Positions 57,958-64,000 of a stretch of 64,000 nt of DNA are shown here, piece by piece (positions within the stretch are counted from its first letter, which is position 1; each line of letters begins with the position of its first letter). Both the position numbers and the translations under genes were made by a program. Below the pieces are notes generated by a model. The model was not told the origin of the DNA and searched no databases. It was given only the letters and a program-made list of their open reading frames with translations. The DNA is from an uncultured Alloprevotella sp. (GTDB lineage: Bacteria; Bacteroidota; Bacteroidia; Bacteroidales; Bacteroidaceae), in contig CALUNU010000002.1 in the NCBI GenBank assembly GCA_944322095.1, positions 124,001 through 188,000 of the forward strand, in the 5' to 3' direction.

Positions 57958-58992
57958 TTATCGCATCAGGAATGAAAAGCGGTCTACGTTTTTCAGAGCA
58001 ATGCCCGTGCCCTTGGCCACGCAGAGCAACGGCTCTTCGGCCACGTGGAACGGTATGTTGATCTTGTCGGTGAGCCGCTTGTCGAGGCCGCGCAGCAGGG
58101 CGCCGCCACCTGTCAGGTAGATGCCGTTCTTGACGATGTCGGCGTAGAGTTCGGGCGGTGTGTTTTCAAGCGCGTTGAGCACGGCCATTTCTATTTTGGC
58201 AATGCTCTTTTCCAGACAATGGGCAATTTCCTGGTAGCACACGGGCACGCGCATCGGATAAGCCGTGATTTTATTGGGGCCGTCCACCACGTAGTCTTCC
58301 GGTGTGTCCGTGCCCAAGTCGGTCAGGGCTGCTCCCACGTTAATTTTGATGCGTTCGGCCATGCGCTCGCTCACGCGGATGTTGTGCTGGCGGCTCATAT
58401 ACTCTTGGATGTCGGCCGTAAAGTCGTCGCCGGCCATTTTGATGGAGTTGTTCGAAACGATGCCTCCCAGCGAGATGACGGCGATCTCGGTCGTGCCGCC
58501 GCCTATGTCGACGATCATGTTGCCTTCGGGCGCGTTCACGTCGATGCCGATGCCGATGGCGGCTGCCATCGGTTCGAAGAGCAGGTAAATGTCGCGTCCG
58601 CCGGCATGTTCTGCCGAGTCGCGCACGGCACGCAGCTCCACTTCGGTCGAGCCCGAAGGCACGCCGATGACCATGCGCAGCGAGGGCGAGAAGAGGCGTT
58701 TGCCCGTATGCACCATTTTTATGAGCCCGCGCATCATTTGTTCGCAGGCGTTGAAGTCGGCAATCACGCCGTCGCGCAACGGCCGTATCACGCGGATGTC
58801 GTTGTTCGTCTTCTCATACATGAGCTTGGCCCGCTCGCCCACGGCTTTCATTTTGTCGGTGTTGCGGTCGAGCGCCACGACCGAAGGTTCGTTCACGGCA
58901 ATCTGCCCGTCGCTCATGATGATGGTGTTGGCAGTGCCAAGGTCGATGGCCAGTTCCTGCGTAAAGGAAAAAAAGTTGGAGAAAAAGCTCAT
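57958..58992 (-). CDS. mreB: Rod-shape determining actin homologue MreB
   Basis: A 344-residue actin-like ATPase that forms membrane-bound filaments guiding wall synthesis. Phosphate-1 IDLGTANTIIM, the VAVNEPSVVALDR-type strand (here AVNEPSVVALDRNT), phosphate-2 MIVDIGGGTTEIAVISLGG, and the adenosine motif YLTGGGALLRGLDK are intact. N-terminal SFFSNFFSFTQELAIDLGT fits. It follows purH by 42 bp. Confidence 0.97.
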   Translation of the reverse strand: MSFFSNFFSFTQELAIDLGTANTIIMSDGQIAVNEPSVVALDRNTDKMKAVGERAKLMYEKTNNDIRVIRPLRDGVIADFNACEQMMRGLIKMVHTGKRLFSPSLRMVIGVPSGSTEVELRAVRDSAEHAGGRDIYLLFEPMAAAIGIGIDVNAPEGNMIVDIGGGTTEIAVISLGGIVSNNSIKMAGDDFTADIQEYMSRQHNIRVSERMAERIKINVGAALTDLGTDTPEDYVVDGPNKITAYPMRVPVCYQEIAHCLEKSIAKIEMAVLNALENTPPELYADIVKNGIYLTGGGALLRGLDKRLTDKINIPFHVAEEPLLCVAKGTGIALKNVDRFSFLMR

Positions 58993-59034
58993 AGTGCTCC
59001 GATGCAGTTAGTTGGTATGCGAAGTATGGATTTT

Positions 59035-59634
59035 TTATTGCGCGCTGCTGTCGGCAAAGTACCGGTGGATGGCCGTGTCGTAGTGGCTGCTTACTCCGAA
59101 GGCCCGCGTGGCCAGCATACGGCGTTCCTCGAGCTCCGTTGCGGCCCCGTGCTTTTCCAGCAAGTCGAGCAGGATGCTGTATTCTGCCTTTGAGGGCACG
59201 ATGACCACGTCCTTGAAGTTTTTGGCTGCGGCACGGATGAGCGAGATGCCGCCGATATCTATTTTCTCAATGATGTCTGCCTCGGAGGCGCCGGCTGCCA
59301 CGGTGTCCTCGAAAGGATAGAGATCCACCACGACGAGGTCGATGGGGGCTATGTCGTAGCGCTCCATCTCGCAGCGGTCGCTCTCCACGTCCCGACGGGC
59401 CAGGATGCCGCCGAACACCTTTGGATGCAGCGTCTTGACGCGTCCGCCCAAGATGGACGGATAGGTCGTCAGCTCTTCCACCTTGCGGCAGGGGTAGCCC
59501 TGCGATTCGATAAACTCGGCCGTGCCGCCCGTCGAAACGAACGCCACGCCCTCGGCGTGCAGCTTGGCGAGCAGCTCAGTGAGCCCGTCCTTGTGGTACA
59601 CGGAGATGAGTGCTGTTTTGATTTTCTTAGCCAT
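59035..59634 (-). CDS. Stand-alone IMP cyclohydrolase (PurH N-terminal domain only)
   Basis: A protein of 199 residues matching the MGS-like IMP cyclohydrolase half of bifunctional PurH: KTALISVYHKDGL, FVSTGGTAEFIESQGYP, ILGGRVKTLHPKVFGGILAR, DLVVVDLYPFEDTV and IDIGGISLIRAAAKNFKDV. The stop at 59035 comes before the AICAR transformylase domain, and nothing like that domain follows before mreB. The gene therefore encodes only the last purine-ring closure step; the formyltransferase must be elsewhere, or the gene is truncated. Start at 59634; Met at 59640 is also possible. Confidence 0.85.
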   Translation of the reverse strand: MAKKIKTALISVYHKDGLTELLAKLHAEGVAFVSTGGTAEFIESQGYPCRKVEELTTYPSILGGRVKTLHPKVFGGILARRDVESDRCEMERYDIAPIDLVVVDLYPFEDTVAAGASEADIIEKIDIGGISLIRAAAKNFKDVVIVPSKAEYSILLDLLEKHGAATELEERRMLATRAFGVSSHYDTAIHRYFADSSAQ

Positions 59635-59680
59635 AGACATGTCTTTTCTTCTTTTTCGGGACAAAAAACGTTTTTGCCTG

Positions 59681-59688
59681 CAAAGTTA
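59681..59688 (-). promoter_or_regulatory. -7 box of the IMP cyclohydrolase-mre-rodA operon
   Basis: Minus-strand TAACTTTG ends 46 nt before the start codon at 59634. Confidence 0.55.
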
Positions 59689-59756
59689 CTACTTTTTTCC
59701 GGCCCTACCCTCCCCGCTGCCTAAAACGTGGGGATAAGCGGGGCAAACAAAAAGAG

Positions 59757-59800
59757 ACGGCGCGCCTCGGCCGGAGAGATTTCCGCAGGAGGCGCGCCGT
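59757..59800 (-). terminator. Terminator of the sialidase gene
   Basis: Stem ACGGCGCGCCTC (59757-59768) / GAGGCGCGCCGT (59789-59800), 20-nt loop. The minus strand then reads CTCTTTTTGTTT. Lies 30 bp beyond the sialidase stop codon. Confidence 0.8.
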
Positions 59801-59830
59801 TCTTGGTTGTCAGAGGTGATTGAGGGGAGC

Positions 59831-62800
59831 TCAAAGTACCACTTTCCGTCCCTCTACGATGTATATGCCATGGGAGGGTTGCGTCACGCGTCGTCCTTGC
59901 AGGTCGTAGATGGCTTCCGCTTTGTCGGAGGTGTCGGTCTCTATGAGGCCTTCAGCTCCCGTTGTGCCTTTCACGGCTTTTATTTGCCAGCCGGAGCCTT
60001 CAGCCCCCGTTAGCCACGACACCAGAAAGTTCTCTTGCGAAAGATGAAGGGCCGGATGTTCTGCGTCGGCTGCTTCGCGGCAGCTCAACACGCTGACGCC
60101 GGTGGTAGTGGAATTGACATCGTACGTTCCTGCGTCATCCTCAGTAGCAGTGGCGATGTGCGTGTATATTTCCACTGTGGGGCCAACCCATTTGTCACTT
60201 TCCTTGTTATACAGACGCCAACCGCCCGTTTCGTTTTGCACGAAAGTGAACTGTTGTCCCTCGTTTTCCTCTTCTACGCCGCAGAAGGCTGTACCGTCCT
60301 CGGTTGGCGAGAGCAGGAGCGTGGGATAGAGCAGGCTGCGCAGGGTGTAGATGCCTTGGTTTTTGAGCGTGATGCGCGGTGCCGTGAGAATGGCTTTGTT
60401 CAGGGCTTCATAGCGTCCGGCTGTCGGGTTGGCTTCGAGGTCTGACAGCATTTCGGAAAAGTCGGGCAGCGTTTGCGGGTCAAGCATGCCGACGTATTCG
60501 CCTGTAAGTGCTTCCAAGCCCTCAACGCGCTGTCGGCCGCAGTTTGCCAGCCAGTTGGCGGTGTCCAGGTCGGGCGCATAGGTGTAGGCGCTGTCGGTGA
60601 GCTGCTCAATGGTGTAGTTTTTATAGACGATGGTGTAGCCTCCGCCCGCAGTGGTGGTGTGCGTCTCTTCTTCGTAGAGGAAACCGATGCTGTGGTCTGC
60701 TTGCAATGTCATGGTGGAATAGGCCGATGGCAGATCGGTTGCTTGATGACGTCCGTCCCAGTCGGCGGCGAGTTGGGTGGGTGTGTCAAAGTCGGTCAAC
60801 GATTGCAGTTCCTTGTAGTAGATGCCTACGTTGGCGCGGCCTGGTCCGAAAGGCAGCGATTGCAATACGAGATAGACTTCCCTTCCGTCCGCCCGTCTCC
60901 GGGCCGGTACGATAAGTATCTCTCCGTTGCATGAGTTTGATGTAGCCACGACGCCGTTCGTGGCAGCATTCGACGTGGCGGCTTGTCCCCAGCTTCCTTC
61001 GGCCCGGCGGCTGTCGGTGAAAGTGAAGATGTTGTATTGCCGTCCGCCTGTGCAGCGGCTGCTGATGACGATGCTGCCATCGGGCAGTTCCTCCGTTTTC
61101 GGTTCGTCTGCGCCCGAGGGGATGGCAGGCACGTCGGCGCCGCCCAAAATGTTCCATGATAGCCCGAAGTCGTCTGAGAAGAGGACGTAATTGCAGTAGG
61201 TTCCGTTGACGTCGCGCACGAGTACGGCGCAATAGAGGCGGTACGTGTCGCCTACTTTCGTGTAGCGGCTCTGATGGATCTTTCCCGAGCCGATAAACAT
61301 GGCTTTCACCGGGCCGCGGGCCGACTGGTCGAACTGTCGGTAAATGCTTTCCGACAGATCGGTCGGTTTGCTCCACGTCAGGCCGCCGTCCTGGCTTTCA
61401 AAGCGGGCTATGCCCTGGTGGTGTTGACGCGTGCCGGCGGGGAAGCTCACGTCGCCTGCACAGCTCAGTACGAGTACGCGGTTGCTCTCGCGGTCGGCTA
61501 CGATGCAGGGGTCGCCGAAGCCAGTGTGGAAGGCGTCGGGCGAGCTTGCGCCTTGTCCTTCCACGATGGTCGTCACCTCGCCCCAAGTGGCTCCGCCGTC
61601 GCGGCTGATACGTGCGTGCAGGTCGATGCGTCCGCTTGCTGAGCCGGCAAAGCCAATGTCGGTGCGCGAGTGGCGGTAGTCGGCCACGGCTACAAGGTGG
61701 CCTTCGTTCGTGGTGGCGATGGCCGGGATGCGATATGGGATGTCGGCGTCGGTGGGCGTGGTGAATACCTCTGTTTGCGGTTCAGCCTCGCGCAGCGAGC
61801 GGGCGATGGTCACGTCAAAGTGGCTCAGTACGATACCTTTGTTTTCTCCGTCGAGCGTAAACGAGGCTGTGGCGCTGCCGTCACCTTCGGCTGTGAAATG
61901 TTGTGTCGCCGTGCCCGAGGTCATTTGCCTGTCGCCCGTGCTGACGCTGATGGGCGAGGTGCTGCCGGCGTGGTTTGCGAAGTCGAATTCGAAAGTCTCG
62001 ATGGCGTAAGCCTTGTCGGTTCTGAGCGTGTATGTTTGCGGGGCATATAGGCCGACGTAGGCGGCTATATCGTTGCTTTCGGTGGTCATGTTGTTATAGC
62101 CAGCGTCGAGGGTCAGCCGGGGTGCGGCTGCTGTGCTTTGCCACGTTTTGAACCACGTGCCGGTGCTGTTGCCCGAGGTGAAGCGTCCCGTTGTCATGCT
62201 GACGTTGTACGTCTGCTTGCCGAAGCGCACGAGCATGTGTGCTGTCGCTGTTCCGTCGGTTGTCGTCAGTATGGCGCAGCCGTCTTTTGCTGTCAGTTGA
62301 GTGTTGGGGGCCCCGGCCGGGCTGATTACGAAAGCCGTCGTGTCGTTCTCCCCGGGGGCCGGCGAGAGCTGCCATAGCGTTTGCTTGGTGCTGACGCCGC
62401 TGCCGGCAGTAAGCGTCGTGGGGCCTTCGTTCTCTGTGGGGGCGGTGAGCATGACGGCGGCGCCTGCGGCCTTATTATATATATGGTATCCCCCGTCCTC
62501 TGTTGCCACGAAGCACCACAGGTCTCCGTCAGCCAGCCCGGTGGTGGCTTCTGTGGCGCGTACCGCTCCGTCTGCCGTAGCCGGTGCTGCGAGATAAAGG
62601 GCGTCTTTGCCGCTTTGCAGCGTGTACCATCGTGTGTCGGCTGCAAATGTTCCGTCCTCGATGGTTGTGGCGTCTACGGGCTCGTTGCCGTCGGGTGCTT
62701 CCTCGTAGTTCAGGTTGCTGATTTCCTCGTTTGTGAGCACATGATCCCAAAAGCGTACGGAGTGGATAGTCCCGGCAAAGGGATAGCGGTTCTCACCGTC

Positions 62801-64000
62801 CGCCGTTACGACGCCGCCCAGCGTTAGCAGGTCTTTTCCAGGCACGTTGCCGAAGATGCGGAAGCCGTAAGCTCCCATGCCTGAGACGGTGCGGTCTGCT
62901 TGTCCGTTCATATAGTAGGAATAAACCTGGGTATCGCCATCCATTGTTATGACCATCTGTGAGCGTTTCGTGAAGTCTTTCCCGGCTTGGGTGTACCAGC
63001 CTTCCAGTCCGTTGTCACCTACGTATTGCACACCGTATTTATTGGTTTCGCGCGTGACGACGGCAAAATAATCGGCTCCGTCACTGTTGGAGGCTGCCAT
63101 CAGGGCACAAGCTGCGGCCGACGTGGCATCAGGGGTAAAGTCGATGGCTACCGTGCCCGATCCGTGTTTGAACACTTCGGCTGCCGTCGTGGCGTTGATG
63201 CGGTAGGGGTGCGTGCCGTCCAACGTGATGTTGCGCAATGTCAGGACGGGTGTGGTCGAGGGCTCTTCGACAATCGGGCCTGCCGGGACGATGGCATATT
63301 GGCAGCCGTTGTCGTCGCGGTCGGTTCCATCCTGCTTGCTGCTGTAGTTGTACACTTTGTACCCCATGTTGCTTTGCGTCTGGTTGAGTTGGACGTTCCC
63401 GGCATGTATGATGTATAGCCCCGGTGTGTTTGAATGGCTGATCGTCCATCCTGTGGCGGGAACTTCGGCGGTCGTGGTCAGGGCGGTGTTGAAGGCTGCC
63501 GTGGGATTCAGCCGGCAGCCGTCGGCGCGACAGACAATGTCGAATGTGCCGTCCGTGCGTTCCACGAATTTCCACATGCTGCGGGCATATCCCTTGTTTG
63601 TCTCGCCTGTGAGGGCGGCTGTGACACCGTTGGATGTGAGATAGCGGCTGTCGCGTTTTGGGGTGTACAGTTGGTACCAGTGTTCCTCTCCGTCGGTCGA
63701 AACTGCCGGCATGTTTATTTTCGGTAGCAGATCGGTGAGCAGTTGTCCGAGGCGTTCCGTCAGTTGGTCGAGATCGTCGGTCGAGGGGCTTGCCGAGGCC
63801 AGCAGGGCATAGGCTTCGTCTGTGGCCGAAAGGATGTCAGCGGAGGCCGCAGTGGGGTAGGTGCCCGTGCCCTCGCCGAACGTGAGCCGGCCGGCGGTGG
63901 TGAGCTGTCGGGCCAGGCGTTTGCGGGCTTCTACGCCGGCTATGCGCTGGCGCGCTTCGGTCACGGTTGTCGGTTCGACGTCGGTTCCCATACAAGGTGC
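59831..64000 (-). CDS. Large multidomain exo-alpha-sialidase, 5' end outside the window
   Basis: At least 1389 codons, open to the window edge, so the true start and signal peptide lie beyond 64000. Counting from the Met at 63991: residues 1-100 helical; about 255-420 a LamG/concanavalin-like domain (YYMNGQADRTVSGMGAYGF, FAGTIHSVRFWDHVL); about 430-620 beta-rich; about 745-1120 a GH33 sialidase with YRIPAIATTNEGHLVAVADY (the RIP motif) and Asp boxes SRDGGATWGE, SQDGGLTWSK and SDDFGLSWN. The C-terminus ends IYDLQGRRVTQPSHGIYIVE, a tail common on secreted Bacteroidota proteins. It removes terminal sialic acids from host or dietary glycans. Confidence 0.9.
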   Translation of the reverse strand, partial: APCMGTDVEPTTVTEARQRIAGVEARKRLARQLTTAGRLTFGEGTGTYPTAASADILSATDEAYALLASASPSTDDLDQLTERLGQLLTDLLPKINMPAVSTDGEEHWYQLYTPKRDSRYLTSNGVTAALTGETNKGYARSMWKFVERTDGTFDIVCRADGCRLNPTAAFNTALTTTAEVPATGWTISHSNTPGLYIIHAGNVQLNQTQSNMGYKVYNYSSKQDGTDRDDNGCQYAIVPAGPIVEEPSTTPVLTLRNITLDGTHPYRINATTAAEVFKHGSGTVAIDFTPDATSAAACALMAASNSDGADYFAVVTRETNKYGVQYVGDNGLEGWYTQAGKDFTKRSQMVITMDGDTQVYSYYMNGQADRTVSGMGAYGFRIFGNVPGKDLLTLGGVVTADGENRYPFAGTIHSVRFWDHVLTNEEISNLNYEEAPDGNEPVDATTIEDGTFAADTRWYTLQSGKDALYLAAPATADGAVRATEATTGLADGDLWCFVATEDGGYHIYNKAAGAAVMLTAPTENEGPTTLTAGSGVSTKQTLWQLSPAPGENDTTAFVISPAGAPNTQLTAKDGCAILTTTDGTATAHMLVRFGKQTYNVSMTTGRFTSGNSTGTWFKTWQSTAAAPRLTLDAGYNNMTTESNDIAAYVGLYAPQTYTLRTDKAYAIETFEFDFANHAGSTSPISVSTGDRQMTSGTATQHFTAEGDGSATASFTLDGENKGIVLSHFDVTIARSLREAEPQTEVFTTPTDADIPYRIPAIATTNEGHLVAVADYRHSRTDIGFAGSASGRIDLHARISRDGGATWGEVTTIVEGQGASSPDAFHTGFGDPCIVADRESNRVLVLSCAGDVSFPAGTRQHHQGIARFESQDGGLTWSKPTDLSESIYRQFDQSARGPVKAMFIGSGKIHQSRYTKVGDTYRLYCAVLVRDVNGTYCNYVLFSDDFGLSWNILGGADVPAIPSGADEPKTEELPDGSIVISSRCTGGRQYNIFTFTDSRRAEGSWGQAATSNAATNGVVATSNSCNGEILIVPARRRADGREVYLVLQSLPFGPGRANVGIYYKELQSLTDFDTPTQLAADWDGRHQATDLPSAYSTMTLQADHSIGFLYEEETHTTTAGGGYTIVYKNYTIEQLTDSAYTYAPDLDTANWLANCGRQRVEGLEALTGEYVGMLDPQTLPDFSEMLSDLEANPTAGRYEALNKAILTAPRITLKNQGIYTLRSLLYPTLLLSPTEDGTAFCGVEEENEGQQFTFVQNETGGWRLYNKESDKWVGPTVEIYTHIATATEDDAGTYDVNSTTTGVSVLSCREAADAEHPALHLSQENFLVSWLTGAEGSGWQIKAVKGTTGAEGLIETDTSDKAEAIYDLQGRRVTQPSHGIYIVEGRKVVL

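Noticed and set aside
60000..64000. Plus-strand frames within the sialidase region
   Set aside because: All are antisense to the continuous sialidase frame, and none has a recognisable domain.

Overview
The window looks like GC-rich chromosomal DNA of a Bacteroidales bacterium (Bacteroidota). Supporting signs are many TAnnTTTG -7 promoter boxes 35-115 nt upstream of start codons, a gldH lipoprotein gene beside a PSP1/RicT gene and holB, a purH-mreB-mreC-mreD-mrdA-rodA cell-shape operon, a single-chain glycyl-tRNA synthetase followed by a lipoprotein FKBP, and a divergent HU-like protein. I cannot name the genus from sequence alone. Almost every gene lies on the minus strand. The plus-strand exceptions are tRNA-Pro, a GNAT-AAA fusion gene and tsaE.

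Layout: 0-2 kb holds a partial lipoprotein, UDP-galactopyranose mutase and a Kdo/InaA-like sugar kinase. 2.1-3.2 kb is a gene-free mosaic of dispersed repeats, with related blocks at 13.0-13.6 kb and 23.1-24.0 kb. 3.2-6.3 kb is an operon pyrE - SRPBCC protein - argH - Cys-rich lipoprotein. 6.5-9.6 kb is a sulfate cluster (cysQ, SLC13 permease, cysC). 9.7-9.9 kb has tRNA-Gly and tRNA-Leu. 10.1-13.0 kb is holB-ricT-gldH. 13.7-15.7 kb has an epimerase and a surface protein. 16.0-18.1 kb carries tRNA-Pro and the GNAT-AAA fusion. 18.2-23.0 kb is an envelope operon (GT90, GT39, ABC ATPase, lpxB). 24-26.7 kb has tsaE, a HAD-thioesterase fusion and a lipoprotein. 26.8-30.3 kb has an ADP-ribosylglycohydrolase / pseudophosphatase fusion, a small unknown gene and a truncated protease. 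30.3-33.3 kb has an FKBP lipoprotein, glyS and an HU-like gene.

The most unusual locus is 34.1-52.1 kb, a compact ten-gene minus-strand operon. It runs from an SrfB-like HSP70/actin-fold ATPase and an SrfC-like GTPase through a membrane-tethered subtilisin, a membrane protein, a second GTPase with an adaptor-like N-terminus, two proteins sharing a C-terminal domain, and several exported or membrane proteins, ending with a repeat-rich putative beta-barrel protein. Adaptor, repeat and C-terminal modules recur among its products, which suggests a multi-protein NTP-driven machine at the envelope. Its function is unknown. A conflict/defence or effector role is my inference.

After this come the rodA-mrdA-mreDCB-purH operon (52.6-59.6 kb, with a stand-alone IMP cyclohydrolase in the purH position) and a large multidomain sialidase cut by the window end (59.8-64.0 kb). 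A second notable signal is a family of 84-85 bp tandem units that carry promoter boxes, found upstream of pyrE, the tRNA-Gly/Leu pair and tsaE.
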